DNA of 64,000 nt from Pseudomonadota bacterium (lineage in GTDB: Bacteria; Pseudomonadota; Gammaproteobacteria; Steroidobacterales; Woeseiaceae), in NCBI GenBank assembly GCA_022563195.1, contig JADFNV010000001.1, positions 1 to 64,000 of the forward strand. Reading direction: 5' to 3'. A program made the translations under genes and the position numbers. Shown piece by piece: positions 7,683-16,551 of this stretch; position 1 is the first letter of the stretch; every line of letters begins with the position of its first letter. The notes under the pieces were generated by a model. The model saw only the letters and a program-made list of their open reading frames with translations. It was not told where the DNA came from and made no database searches.

Positions 7683-8401
7683 TACGACTTGAGGATGTGA
7701 CAAAGCGTTTCCCCGGCGGACAGGAAGCTCTGTCCGGCCTGAGTTTTTCGATTGACAAGGGCGAGATGGTATTTGTGACCGGACACTCGGGCGCCGGCAA
7801 GAGCACGTTGTTGCGTTTGATCGCGCTGATTGATCGCCCGACAAGTGGTCAGGTCATCGTCGATGGGCAGAACACTCATCGCGTCAAGCGCCGCAAAATT
7901 CCAGCTTATCGCCGGCAGATCGGCATGGTTTTTCAGGACCACAAGCTGCTGTATGACCGCCCGGTCTTTGACAATGTCGCTTTGCCACTGATCATTGCCG
8001 GGATGGGCTACCGGGAGGCTGGTCGTCGCGTGCGCCCAGCACTTGAACAGGTCGGACTGCTGCATAAGGAAAAGCAAAGGCCCGAAACTTTATCTGCCGG
8101 CGAACAACAACGCGTTGGCATTGCCAGGGCAATCGTGACGCGCCCCAAACTACTGATTGCCGACGAACCAACCGGCAATCTCGATCCGGACTTGTCGCTG
8201 GAGGTCATGCGAATTTTTCGCCGCTTCAACGAAGTTGGTGTGACGTTGCTGATAGCGAGCCACGATATCTCGCTGATTGATCGTCTGGGGTGCCGCCGCA
8301 TAGAGCTTGAAGAGGGCCGGCTCGCCCGGACAACTGGTGATGACATCAGCACCGGCTACAGCACGCCCGAATCCGGTCTGGATCCTGAAGCATGGCGGTA
8401 A
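7679..8401 (+). CDS. ftsE: cell division ATP-binding protein FtsE
   Basis: This is the ABC-type ATPase that works with FtsX to control amidase activation at the septum. The 240 residues contain Walker A GHSGAGKST, the signature LSAGEQQRVGIARA and Walker B LLIADEPTGNLD. The C-terminal 20 residues extend slightly beyond the usual end. The start overlaps ftsY by four bases and the end overlaps ftsX by ten. Confidence 0.97.
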   Translation: MIRLEDVTKRFPGGQEALSGLSFSIDKGEMVFVTGHSGAGKSTLLRLIALIDRPTSGQVIVDGQNTHRVKRRKIPAYRRQIGMVFQDHKLLYDRPVFDNVALPLIIAGMGYREAGRRVRPALEQVGLLHKEKQRPETLSAGEQQRVGIARAIVTRPKLLIADEPTGNLDPDLSLEVMRIFRRFNEVGVTLLIASHDISLIDRLGCRRIELEEGRLARTTGDDISTGYSTPESGLDPEAWR

Positions 8402-9357
8402 CTCGTCACTCCGATGCCATTGCGCCAGTTCGCTCATCGGGCCCGATGACGACATGGATAAGCCGACATATCAGTACTGCGATCGGCTCAGCTGGACGCC
8501 TTTTCAGGCAACCGTTCGCGAGTCTGATGATCATTCTTGTTATTGCCGTGACGCTCGCGATTCCGGCGGCGGCAAATCTCCTTATCAAGAATGCGCTATC
8601 GATCAGCTCCGGCTGGGATAACGCTCTCGACTTCTCTATCTACCTTCGCCATGGTATTTCCGAAAGTGATGCGCAAGACCTTGCGCAACTCATCGAGCAA
8701 CGTGCAGATGTCGCAGGCGTTGATTTCGTTTCTGCAAGCGATGCGTTGCGGCAGTTCAAGGAACAGTCGGGTTTCGGCGAGGCCCTGGACCACCTGAGCG
8801 AGAACCCCCTGCCGCACACGCTGGTTGTCCGTCCCGGCCCGTCAAACTCGGTGCAGTCCATGATTTTGCTGCAGGAGGAGCTTGGCAATCTGCCCGAGGC
8901 CGATCTTGTGCAGGTCGACACCGAATGGGTGCAACGCTTTCATGCGATTCTCGATATCGTCAGACAGGCAATAGCGATTGGGGCAGCTCTTCTTGGCGTC
9001 GCCATCATCGTCATTATTGGCAATACGATTCGACTCGACATTCAGAATCGCCGCGAGGAAATCGAGGTTACGAAACTCATCGGCGCCAGCAATGCGTTCG
9101 TACGCCGACCCTTTCTTTGGTCCGGATTCTGGTATGGCCTTTTTGGCGGCTTGACCGCGCTGGCGCTCGTCCAATATGGGCTGTTTCTGCTCGAACCGCC
9201 CATTGCCCGACTGGCCAGCCTGTATCAAAGCGGCATCACCGTTTTGAACCTGACCGGCGTGGAAATCCTGTCCCTGCTCGGCATCGGAGTCGCCCTGGGG
9301 CTGATCGGCTCCTGGTTCGCGGCCGCGCGCCATATGCGGCGAATCGAGCCTCGCTGA
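8392..9357 (+). CDS. ftsX: cell division permease-like protein FtsX
   Basis: FtsX is the four-TM partner of FtsE and transmits ATP hydrolysis to periplasmic cell-wall hydrolase activators. A first TM segment (SLMIILVIAVTLAIPAAANLL, residues about 43-63) is followed by the extracellular domain and three C-terminal TM segments ending in GVALGLIGSWFAAARHMRRI. The family signature EIEVTKLIGASNAFVRRPF is present. The start at 8392 overlaps ftsE; ATG 8446 is an alternative that would shorten the cytoplasmic tail. Confidence 0.95.
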   Translation: MAVTRHSDAIAPVRSSGPMTTWISRHISTAIGSAGRLFRQPFASLMIILVIAVTLAIPAAANLLIKNALSISSGWDNALDFSIYLRHGISESDAQDLAQLIEQRADVAGVDFVSASDALRQFKEQSGFGEALDHLSENPLPHTLVVRPGPSNSVQSMILLQEELGNLPEADLVQVDTEWVQRFHAILDIVRQAIAIGAALLGVAIIVIIGNTIRLDIQNRREEIEVTKLIGASNAFVRRPFLWSGFWYGLFGGLTALALVQYGLFLLEPPIARLASLYQSGITVLNLTGVEILSLLGIGVALGLIGSWFAAARHMRRIEPR

Positions 9358-9403
9358 GTCAGTAATTAAACATAATACGAAGCATTGCTTATACCACAAC
9401 TTA

Positions 9404-9432
9404 TTGTTTTTAAACGACAATGATCATATTAC
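9404..9432 (+). promoter_or_regulatory. probable sigma-70 promoter of rpoH
   Basis: TTGTTT (9404-9409), a 17-base spacer and TATTAC (9427-9432) form a moderate promoter. The predicted start is near 9439, about 15 bases before the CIRCE element, which would thus lie in the leader. The assignment is by eye only. Confidence 0.4.
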
Positions 9433-9453
9433 ATCGCGGAACTTTTGTGATTG

Positions 9454-9480
9454 TTAGCACTCTAAGGCCTTGAGTGCTAA
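9454..9480 (+). promoter_or_regulatory. CIRCE element (HrcA operator) upstream of rpoH
   Basis: TTAGCACTC (9454-9462), nine bases, then GAGTGCTAA (9472-9480): an exact match to the CIRCE consensus bound by the HrcA repressor. It lies 28 bases before the rpoH ATG. HrcA normally controls groESL or dnaK; here the operator suggests it represses the sigma-32 gene itself. Confidence 0.93.
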
Positions 9481-9507
9481 AATCGATAACCACAACGGAG
9501 GGTTTCA

Positions 9508-10371
9508 ATGACAACAGCGATTGCAGCAATGAACCGTGACATTGCGCTGGCCGGACCGGTCGGCAGCCTCAATGTCTACATCCATGCCGTCGGTGCCATT
9601 CCGGTACTGAGCCGCGAGGACGAGCACACGCTCGCGACCCGCTTCCACGACACGGAGGATCTCGATGCCGCGCGCGATCTGGTCATGGCACACCTGCGTT
9701 TTGTCGTCCATATTGCCAAGGGATACACCGGCTATGGCCTGCCACTGGGCGACCTGATCCAGGAGGGCAACGTCGGGCTTATGAAGGCCGTCAAGCGATT
9801 TGACCCTGACTACGGTGTGCGTCTCGTGTCATTTGCCGTGCATTGGATCCGCGCTGAAATTCACGAATTCGTTCTCAAAAACTGGCGCATCGTCAAAGTT
9901 GCAACAACCAAGGCGCAGCGAAAATTGTTCTTCAATCTGCGTAAATCCAAAAAGAGTCTTGCCTGGTTATCCCATGCGGAAACTAAAGCGGTCGCGAAAG
10001 ACCTAGGCGTCACGCCGAAGGAAGTCACTGAAATGGAACGGCGTCTGAGCGCCCGCGACGCGATTTTTGATCCGGCGCCCTATGCTGACGATGACCACAC
10101 ATACACACCAGCCGCGTATCTGCCCAGCCCCGATGCCGACCCAGCCGTACTCGTCGAAAAGACAGACTGGACCGAAGATGCGACCGGACGTATGACTGCA
10201 GCCATGACGGAACTTGACGATCGTAGTCGCGACATTCTCGAGAATCGCTGGCTAAGCGAAAACAAGATGACCTTGCATGAGCTGGCCGACCGGTACGGCA
10301 TCTCGGCTGAACGAATTCGCCAGGTCGAGGCAAACGCGATCAAGAAACTCCGCACCGCGATGGCCGTCTGA
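9508..10371 (+). CDS. rpoH: RNA polymerase heat-shock sigma factor sigma-32
   Basis: RpoH directs transcription of heat-shock genes. The 287 residues include region 2 (LRFVVHIAKGYTGYGLPLGDLIQEGNVGLMKAVKRFDP), the RpoH box QRKLFFNLRKSKK, and region 4 (LHELADRYGISAERIRQVEANAIKKLR). GGAGG lies seven bases before the ATG. It is downstream of ftsYEX as in most gammaproteobacteria. A perfect CIRCE operator in its leader implies direct HrcA control. Confidence 0.97.
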   Translation: MTTAIAAMNRDIALAGPVGSLNVYIHAVGAIPVLSREDEHTLATRFHDTEDLDAARDLVMAHLRFVVHIAKGYTGYGLPLGDLIQEGNVGLMKAVKRFDPDYGVRLVSFAVHWIRAEIHEFVLKNWRIVKVATTKAQRKLFFNLRKSKKSLAWLSHAETKAVAKDLGVTPKEVTEMERRLSARDAIFDPAPYADDDHTYTPAAYLPSPDADPAVLVEKTDWTEDATGRMTAAMTELDDRSRDILENRWLSENKMTLHELADRYGISAERIRQVEANAIKKLRTAMAV

Positions 10372-10394
10372 ATAACGCAGCATCGGACCAGGTT

Positions 10395-10730
10395 TTATTT
10401 GTAAGTTTTGCGTCGATAGCGAATCCAGCCGCCGTCCTCGACACCCATCGGGTCATCGTGGGTCCAATGCACGAGCCCGCCGAGCTCGTTCCACTCGTAC
10501 ATGCCACGAAAATACAATCGGTCGCCGATGCTAACCGGCACTCGATCGGCCAGATCGATGTTATGGGCGATTAGCAACGACTGATGATTCTTGATCTGGA
10601 GAATGATTCGTTGGTGGCGCAAACCCTCGCGATCATCAGATATCAGGCGCTTGACGAATCCCGAGTTCTCTATCCATTGTCCTGTATCGCTCTTTTGATA
10701 AAAGTCTTTGATTGAAAATCTACCCTGCAG
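10395..10730 (-). CDS. DUF3465 family protein without a canonical start codon
   Basis: The frame encodes the complete DUF3465 core: RHQRIILQ, then LLIAHNIDLADRVPVSIGD, then YEWNELGGLVHWTHDDP and GWIRYRRKTY. The frame is open from 10730 but contains no ATG or GTG; the first TTG (10622) cuts into the domain. Upstream residues (GQWIENSGFVKRLISDDREG) fit the family, so translation would need a rare start such as CTG 10730 or ATC 10712, just after the OmpA-like stop. Family members usually have a signal peptide, which is missing. It may be a decayed gene. The role of DUF3465 is unknown to me. Confidence 0.6.
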   Translation of the reverse strand: MQGRFSIKDFYQKSDTGQWIENSGFVKRLISDDREGLRHQRIILQIKNHQSLLIAHNIDLADRVPVSIGDRLYFRGMYEWNELGGLVHWTHDDPMGVEDGGWIRYRRKTYK

Positions 10731-11391
10731 TCACCGGAACCATCGTAATTTCGACACGTCGATTTACCTGGCGGCCCAAGTCCGAGCTGTTACTTGCCAT
10801 CGGGCGCATCTCCCCCATGCCGACAGCAATCAGGCGTTGGCCTGAAATGCCTCGCGACTGGAAGTACTGCGACACAGATGACGCCCGACGCACCGACAAG
10901 CCCTGGTTGTAGGATTGCGAGCCCGTGCTGTCGGTGTGGCCGGCTACCTCGACGACCGTCTGGTCAAAATTCTTGAGAACCTTGCCTACCGCATTGAGGA
11001 CGTCAAAAAATGCAGGGTTCAAGTCCGAGCTGTTCGTGGCAAATGTGACGTTACCGGGCATGTTCAATGTGATGTTATCGCCAATGCGTGTCACGCTGAC
11101 GCCGGACCCTTCAAGCTCGGCTCGCAACTCCGCTTCTTGTCGATCCATATAGTAGCCAACAGCTCCACCAGCCAGTGCTCCGAGGCCTGCGCCAATGAGC
11201 GCGCGCTGCCGTCGTTCAACCGCATCATCACCCGAAATGAGTCCGACGACGGCTCCGGCCGCTGCGCCAATAAGCGCGCCTTTCGTTGCATTGCTGGTCT
11301 GCGATTCGCGAGTATAAGCATCCAGTGTTTCGCAACCGGACACGGCGACTGCCGCGCAAATGATCGCGACATTTATGATTCTGCTGTCCAT
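10720..11391 (-). CDS. OmpA-family lipoprotein with glycine-zipper domain
   Basis: The 223-residue product has a lipoprotein signal peptide ending in a lipobox AVSGC (Cys about 19), then a glycine-zipper region (KGALIGAAAGAVVGLISG ... ALIGAGLGALAGGAVGYYMD). It ends with an OmpA C-terminal peptidoglycan-binding domain (VVEVAGHTDSTGSQSYNQ and LSVRRASSV). This layout matches YiaD/Pal-like outer-membrane lipoproteins that tether the outer membrane to the wall. AAGGAAC precedes the ATG at 11391. The DUF3465 frame begins at its 3' end. Confidence 0.9.
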   Translation of the reverse strand: MDSRIINVAIICAAVAVSGCETLDAYTRESQTSNATKGALIGAAAGAVVGLISGDDAVERRQRALIGAGLGALAGGAVGYYMDRQEAELRAELEGSGVSVTRIGDNITLNMPGNVTFATNSSDLNPAFFDVLNAVGKVLKNFDQTVVEVAGHTDSTGSQSYNQGLSVRRASSVSQYFQSRGISGQRLIAVGMGEMRPMASNSSDLGRQVNRRVEITMVPVTAG

Positions 11392-11603
11392 GATCGTTCC
11401 TTCAGTAATTCAAACCAATTCGGTTCGCCTGCTTGCAGTATGGTCAGATACATAATAAGGGCCGACTACCTGAACAGGTACTTAATATCGTGGTTTATAA
11501 AAATCGCATCGGGCGCAATGTGCAAAACTGAGCACTGTGTCTCACTTGGACTTACATGGCCGGACAGCGTGTAGAATGGCCAGCCCGGAATTCGAGATTG
11601 ATC

Positions 11604-12071
11604 ATGACGGAAATCGACGGCTGGTTAGCGCGCTACGAGGAAACACACAGCGATCTCAGCTACCCATTTGTGTACTGGGCTGCCGTGCCAGTCATCGTGC
11701 TCGGCACCGTCGGGCTCTTGTGGGTACTACCGGTGCCCGGCGAGTTCTATGACATTTCCCCTTTACTAAACTGGGGCAGTGCATTCCTGATGGTTGCCGT
11801 TGTGTACTACTTCATAATTTCAGTGTCGCTCGCAATCGGCATGCTGCCATTCGTTGTCGGCATCGCCGCATTGCAGATATGGCTCGGCCAGTCCGACTAT
11901 TCGGCGCCTCACGTCAGCGCTGGCTTGCTCATGGCCGGGATGATCGGTTTGTGGCTCGGGTATCGGAACCGGCACAGCATCCGGCCCGTCTTGCAGGATA
12001 TGCAAATGATGATTATCGGACCACTCTGGCTGCTATCGGTTCTGTATCGACGTGTCGGCATACCGATCTAG
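11604..12071 (+). CDS. DUF962 (Mpo1-like) membrane protein
   Basis: The 155-residue product begins MTEIDGWLARYEETHSDL and has four hydrophobic segments (AAVPVIVLGTVGLLWVL, AFLMVAVVYYFIISVSLAIGM, LLMAGMIGLWLG, MMIIGPLWLLSVLY). The N-terminal W-x-x-x-Y-x-x-x-H and later histidines are typical of DUF962, which includes yeast Mpo1, an iron-dependent dioxygenase of 2-hydroxy fatty acids. Activity in bacteria is inferred only. I chose the ATG at 11604 because the 16 extra residues of the longer frame look non-native. About 210 bases upstream carry no gene. Confidence 0.75.
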   Translation: MTEIDGWLARYEETHSDLSYPFVYWAAVPVIVLGTVGLLWVLPVPGEFYDISPLLNWGSAFLMVAVVYYFIISVSLAIGMLPFVVGIAALQIWLGQSDYSAPHVSAGLLMAGMIGLWLGYRNRHSIRPVLQDMQMMIIGPLWLLSVLYRRVGIPI

Positions 12072-12080
12072 GAAACCATC

Positions 12081-13259
12081 GTGACTACAAGCACATCCAA
12101 TCTCAACCCCCTTGATCTCTTTGATGTTCGCTCCGAGCTCAGCGAAGAAGAGCGCATGGTCCAGGACTCGGTTGCTCGTTTCGTCGACGAAAAAGCGATA
12201 CCTGTCATGCGCGAAGCATTCGAGCAACATCGATTTCCTGACGAGCTGATATCGGGAGTTGCCGAGCTTGGGTTGCTCGGCTGTTCGATAGACGGATATG
12301 ATTGTGCGGGTCTCAACAGCATTTGTTATGGCCTTATCTGCCAGGAACTCGAACGCGGCGACAGCGGTCTGCGGAGTTTCGTGTCGGTGCAAAGCAGCCT
12401 CGTCATGTTCCCGATTCACGCATACGGATCGGAAGAACAAAAACAACGCTGGTTGCCGGCCATGGCCAAAGGTGAGGTCATCGGTTGTTTTGGTCTCACC
12501 GAGACGCAAGGTGGTTCTGACCCGAGCAACATGAAAACTCATGCCAGGCGCGACGGCAGCGATTGGATTATCAACGGCTCGAAAATGTGGATCACGAACG
12601 GCAGCATCGCGGATATCGCCATCGTCTGGGCGATGACCGATGATGGTCTCAGAGGTTTCATCCTTGAAAAGGACATGCCTGGCTTTACCGCGAAAGAGAT
12701 CGAGAACAAGTTCTCGCTACGGGCGTCAATAACCTCCGCACTGTTCTTCGATAATGTACGGGTGCCCGAAACCAACGTCCTGCCAGGCGTGAGCAGTCTC
12801 AAGGGTCCTCTGAGCTGCCTGACACAGGCTCGTTACGGAATAAGCTGGGGCGTCATCGGCGCCGCACAAGCCTGCCTCGACGAAGTTATTCGGTACACGG
12901 GCGACCGCGTATTATTTGACCGTCCGCTGTCGCATACGCAGGCCATTCAGATTCGTCTCGCGGACATGAGTCGGCGCATAACAACGGCGCAACTGCTGTC
13001 ATTGCAACTCGGCCGATTGAAAGATCGAGGCACACTCAGCTCCACGCAGGTGTCTCTCGCAAAATGGAACAACTGCCGTGCGGCACTCGATATCGCCAGG
13101 GATGCCCGTGACATTCTCGGCGCCAGCGGCATCAGTGCTGAGTACGTGCCCATTCGGCATATGCTCAATCTTGAGAGTGTCATCACCTACGAAGGCACCG
13201 AGACCGTGCATCAACTCGTCATCGGTAAGGAACTCACTGGCGTCAACGCATTTGGATGA
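12081..13259 (+). CDS. gcdH: glutaryl-CoA dehydrogenase-like acyl-CoA dehydrogenase
   Basis: This FAD flavoenzyme of the acyl-CoA dehydrogenase family is 392 residues long. It carries the FAD-binding FGLTETQGGSDPSNM motif, the WITNGS strand and the catalytic Glu in ITYEGTETVHQLVIG. The arrangement fits glutaryl-CoA dehydrogenase, which oxidises and decarboxylates glutaryl-CoA from lysine and tryptophan breakdown to crotonyl-CoA; the substrate is inferred from sequence pattern. The start is GTG 12081 with AGGAAA nine bases upstream. The MATE gene that follows overlaps its 3' end. Confidence 0.88.
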   Translation: MTTSTSNLNPLDLFDVRSELSEEERMVQDSVARFVDEKAIPVMREAFEQHRFPDELISGVAELGLLGCSIDGYDCAGLNSICYGLICQELERGDSGLRSFVSVQSSLVMFPIHAYGSEEQKQRWLPAMAKGEVIGCFGLTETQGGSDPSNMKTHARRDGSDWIINGSKMWITNGSIADIAIVWAMTDDGLRGFILEKDMPGFTAKEIENKFSLRASITSALFFDNVRVPETNVLPGVSSLKGPLSCLTQARYGISWGVIGAAQACLDEVIRYTGDRVLFDRPLSHTQAIQIRLADMSRRITTAQLLSLQLGRLKDRGTLSSTQVSLAKWNNCRAALDIARDARDILGASGISAEYVPIRHMLNLESVITYEGTETVHQLVIGKELTGVNAFG

Positions 13260-14586
13260 TCCGCGTCTGACCGAAGAGCGCCTGCCCGGGAATCGTGACG
13301 TCTGGCGCATCGCAGCGCCGATGATCCTCTCCAACGTGTCGGTGCCACTGCTCGGCATGGTCGATACGGGCGTAACGGGACACCTTGAGAGTCCCGTATA
13401 CCTCGGCGCCGTTGCGATTGGCAGCATTATCTTCGGCTTCCTCTACACGGGAATGAATTTCCTGCGCATGGGCACGACCGGCATCGCCGCCCAGCGTTTC
13501 GGCGCGAACGATAATGACGGCTTGCGCGTCGCGCTCGGACAGGCTCTCATAGTCGCGCTCCTGATCGGTCTGTGCCTGATCGGCTTACAAGGTCCGGTCG
13601 GCGCTTTGGCAATGCAGCTGATTGGCGCCGAGCCCGATGTCGAGTCTTTTGCCTTGCAGTACTTTTCGATTCGCATTTGGAGCGCACCGGGTACGCTCGC
13701 CAATTTCGTGATCATCGGATGGTTCATCGGATTGCAGAATGCAAGAGTACCGCTGGTCCTCTTTTTCACGATCAACATGACAAATATTGTGCTCGACCTG
13801 TTATTCGTGCTCGTCTTCGGCATGAAAGTTGACGGCGTGGCTCTGGCCTCGGTTATCGCAGAATACACGGGCCTCCTCGTGGGACTCGGTTTTGTCGCAC
13901 ACGCATTGCGCCGCCGCGCCGGTCACTGGCCATTCGCACGGCTATTAAACGTGCGCGCCTACGCGGCATTTTTTTCTATCAATGCGCACTTGTTCATTCG
14001 CACGATGGCCTTGGTATTCACGTTTGCTTTTGTCACGGCACAGGGGGCACGATTTGGCGGGCTGGTGCTCGCCGCAAACGCCGTCCTCATGAACCTGCAA
14101 AACCTGACAGCCTTTGCACTCGACGGCATTGCTCACGCCGCCGAGGCGCTCGTTGGCAAGGCCGTGGGAGAACGTCGTCGTGATGCGTTGCAGCAAGCTG
14201 TTCAGTTGACATTGAAGTGGTCGTTGCTTTTCGCCGCAGGCTTCTGTGCGACCTATGTTGTCGTCGGCCCTTCGTTAGTTCGGCTGTTGACCGACTTGCC
14301 CGAAGTACGTGACACCGCGATGCGCTACTTGCCGTGGCTTATCGTCTCACCATTGATATCAGTCTGGTCGTTCCTCTATGACGGCGTCTATGTGGGTGCG
14401 ACACGCGCGCGAATGATGCGTGACATCATGCTGATCTCGACGCTCGTGATCTTTTTGCCCGCCTGGTACTTGTTGCAGGGGCTGGGCAACCATGGTCTCT
14501 GGCTCGCCTTCACACTGTTTATGGCTAGTCGAGGCATCGGCATGCACCTCGGTTACCGCTACAAATTGCTGCCCTCCATGCCTTAG
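13252..14586 (+). CDS. dinF: MATE family efflux transporter, DinF type
   Basis: This 12-TM exporter of the DinF branch of MATE transporters begins DPRLTEERLPGNRDVWRIAAPMILSNVSVPLLGMVDTGVTGHL, which is the DinF signature. Members use a cation gradient to expel drugs or metabolites. The frame is open far upstream, but the domain starts near 13260, so I place the start at TTG 13252, overlapping the gcdH stop; CTG 13237 is an alternative. At about 444 residues the length is normal. Overlap with gcdH suggests co-transcription. Confidence 0.85.
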   Translation: MDDPRLTEERLPGNRDVWRIAAPMILSNVSVPLLGMVDTGVTGHLESPVYLGAVAIGSIIFGFLYTGMNFLRMGTTGIAAQRFGANDNDGLRVALGQALIVALLIGLCLIGLQGPVGALAMQLIGAEPDVESFALQYFSIRIWSAPGTLANFVIIGWFIGLQNARVPLVLFFTINMTNIVLDLLFVLVFGMKVDGVALASVIAEYTGLLVGLGFVAHALRRRAGHWPFARLLNVRAYAAFFSINAHLFIRTMALVFTFAFVTAQGARFGGLVLAANAVLMNLQNLTAFALDGIAHAAEALVGKAVGERRRDALQQAVQLTLKWSLLFAAGFCATYVVVGPSLVRLLTDLPEVRDTAMRYLPWLIVSPLISVWSFLYDGVYVGATRARMMRDIMLISTLVIFLPAWYLLQGLGNHGLWLAFTLFMASRGIGMHLGYRYKLLPSMP

Positions 14587-14672
14587 ACATAAGCTATGTC
14601 ACCGCCATTGAACACAATTTTCATGTGAACTGGGTCACACTTCTCTCTCAAGTGAATATCGCGAGACGCTAC

Positions 14673-14717
14673 TTGTGACCGATATCCCGCCACCGAACTC
14701 ACCTCAGGCGCATTTTG
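14673..14717 (+). promoter_or_regulatory. bipartite upstream element shared with 63166-63209
   Basis: TTGTGAnCGAnATCCCG (14673-14689), a 19-base spacer, then CGCATTTTnTnGTC (14709-14722 region). The same two blocks with the same spacing stand 83 bases before the paralogous gene at 63249. The conservation suggests a shared promoter or operator. Confidence 0.5.
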
Positions 14718-14756
14718 TAGTCGCTGTTAGTGACTATTTTCCATGAGGCAAAGACC

Positions 14757-15038
14757 ATGTTGTTACCCACTTCTATCTACGAACGCGTACCTCAGTTCTG
14801 GCTCCTGCTTGGACTTCTCTTTATGTCCTCGGGAGCCTACGTAGGCTTTGAATACAGCGTATCCTTCTTGTATTTCGGCGTCGGCCTCTTCAGCTGCGTG
14901 TGGAGTCTTTACGTCTATGTACTGCGCTCGCGCAATCCGCAGAACTCGCAGCCTGAGCCAAGCCCGCAAGACGCGCAATCAGAACAGACTACGCCTTCAG
15001 TTCACCAATCGACTGAGCAAACAAGCCAGGGATCGTAA
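14757..15038 (+). CDS. small two-TM membrane protein, paralogue of 63249-63554
   Basis: The 93-residue product starts MLLPTSIYERVPQFWLLLGLLF, has two hydrophobic segments (about residues 15-32 and 38-58) and ends in a hydrophilic Q/S/P-rich tail (about residues 63-93). GAGG precedes the ATG at 14757. A paralogue with the same IYERVPQ-W start and tail lies at 63249-63554. I do not recognise the family. Both genes share an upstream bipartite element. The hydrophilic C-terminal tail suggests an envelope protein with a cytoplasmic or periplasmic disordered end. Confidence 0.7.
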   Translation: MLLPTSIYERVPQFWLLLGLLFMSSGAYVGFEYSVSFLYFGVGLFSCVWSLYVYVLRSRNPQNSQPEPSPQDAQSEQTTPSVHQSTEQTSQGS

Positions 15039-15068
15039 CGCATCTACGGCGCCTTCATTCGACTCGCC

Positions 15069-16445
15069 CTAGCCTGGCTTGTAACTCCCGGCGGAAGCCA
15101 AAGATCGGCATTGCTGGCGAACAGTCTTTTTTGCCCAGTTATAAGCCACGATACCCGTAATGATGTTAGCCGCCGCATAGGCCGTGAATATTCCGGGCAT
15201 GCCGAACCAGTGTCTTGCGACAATTGCCAGCGGCACATACAAGACGATCGTTCGCAACAGGCTCACGGCAACACCGGGCATCGGCTTGCCCAGACCGTTA
15301 AACGATGCGTTCATCACCATGACCATACCGTAAGTACCATAGCCAATTGGCGCGATCCAAAGAAATAATTTCGTGACGCTGATGACGGCGGCATTGTCGC
15401 TAAACAGCGTCGACAAGAAATCGGCTGATAGTGCGAGAAAACCGGCTATCAACAAGCCGCTGCCAAGACAAAACACCGCGCACAGCCGCAACGCTTGCAA
15501 AATGCGCGCTTCCTTGCCGGCGGACAGGTTTTGCCCGACAAATGGCCCGATGATCGCCGACAGAGCGTAGTAGAGGACGAGCACCAGCGACTCGATGCGA
15601 CTAGCAACCCCGAAACCTGCCACGGCATTCGCCCCGTAGCCCGCAATCATCGCCGTAATGATCGCCGTCGCTATCGGTATGATCGCATTGGTGCCGGCTG
15701 CTGGTATTCCAACATGCAAGATGTCGGCCCACGATTTTTTGAGTTCGGCAGGATGCGGTCGATTGAGGCTAACCATATTGAACCTGCGGCGTAGAAAATA
15801 CAGCGAGCCGACCAAAATGGCGGCGCGGGCAATCAACGCCGCCATCGCTGCACCATTGAGCCCCATCGCCGGTATCGGCCCAACGCCGAATATTAGAATC
15901 GGGTCCAGCGCAATGTTGAGAAGAGATCCGACGATCATCAGTTTACTGGGTAGCCGAGTGTCCCCGGTCGCACGCATGCTCGCCAAACCCACCATGCCGA
16001 CGACAATAAAAGGAACTCCCGAATACAGAATGAGCATGAAGCCTCGAATCAGGGGAATCAGATCTTCGGGCGCGCCGAGAACTCGAAACAAGGGGTCAAT
16101 AGTCAACACACCGACAATAGCAACGGCGGCCGTAACCAGGAACGACAACAACAGGCTGTCCGTCGCCAGACGGCGTGCGCGACGATGATCCCCGGCGCCA
16201 ATCGCGCGCGCGACAACTGACGATGTGCCCGCACTCATGCCGATTGCAACGCTCGTGACAATCATCAGAATAGGGAATGCAAAAGCATGCGCGGCCAACG
16301 CGTAATCGCCAACGCGGCCCAGGAACCACGCGTCAATGAACGCCTGCCCCATCATTGTTCCAATGCCGAGCAGCACTGGTACGGTCATATTGATAAGGTG
16401 ACCGCTCACCGAGCCCTCGGTGAGTTTGGCTGTCTGTGGTTCCAT
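15069..16445 (-). CDS. MATE family efflux transporter
   Basis: The product is a 12-TM multidrug and toxin extrusion protein (about 458 residues). It opens with AKLTEGSVSGHLINMTVPVLLGIGTMMGQAFIDAWFLGRVGDYALAAHAFAFP, the MATE N-terminal repeat. Later halves show the internal duplication typical of the family (ILHVGIPAAGTNAIIPIATAI). The ATG at 16445 gives the conserved N-terminus; ATG 16490 would add 15 unrelated residues. It is convergent with the small membrane gene at 14757. The substrate is unknown. Confidence 0.88.
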   Translation of the reverse strand: MEPQTAKLTEGSVSGHLINMTVPVLLGIGTMMGQAFIDAWFLGRVGDYALAAHAFAFPILMIVTSVAIGMSAGTSSVVARAIGAGDHRRARRLATDSLLLSFLVTAAVAIVGVLTIDPLFRVLGAPEDLIPLIRGFMLILYSGVPFIVVGMVGLASMRATGDTRLPSKLMIVGSLLNIALDPILIFGVGPIPAMGLNGAAMAALIARAAILVGSLYFLRRRFNMVSLNRPHPAELKKSWADILHVGIPAAGTNAIIPIATAIITAMIAGYGANAVAGFGVASRIESLVLVLYYALSAIIGPFVGQNLSAGKEARILQALRLCAVFCLGSGLLIAGFLALSADFLSTLFSDNAAVISVTKLFLWIAPIGYGTYGMVMVMNASFNGLGKPMPGVAVSLLRTIVLYVPLAIVARHWFGMPGIFTAYAAANIITGIVAYNWAKKTVRQQCRSLASAGSYKPG

Positions 16446-16551
16446 AACAACTCGGAGATGGCAACCACGCCGGTCGCGCAGTTCAGTCAACTATGACGCA
16501 GGCGATGCAATGGCGCAAACCGGGGAAAATGTAAATGAGAAATCAAAAAAC

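Noticed and set aside
10915-11574. Plus-strand frame of 219 codons opposite the OmpA-like gene
   Set aside because: Antisense shadow; the minus frame has lipobox, glycine zipper and OmpA motifs.
13078-14586. 502-residue frame for the DinF-like transporter
   Set aside because: The first 58 residues lie inside gcdH in another frame and do not match the family.
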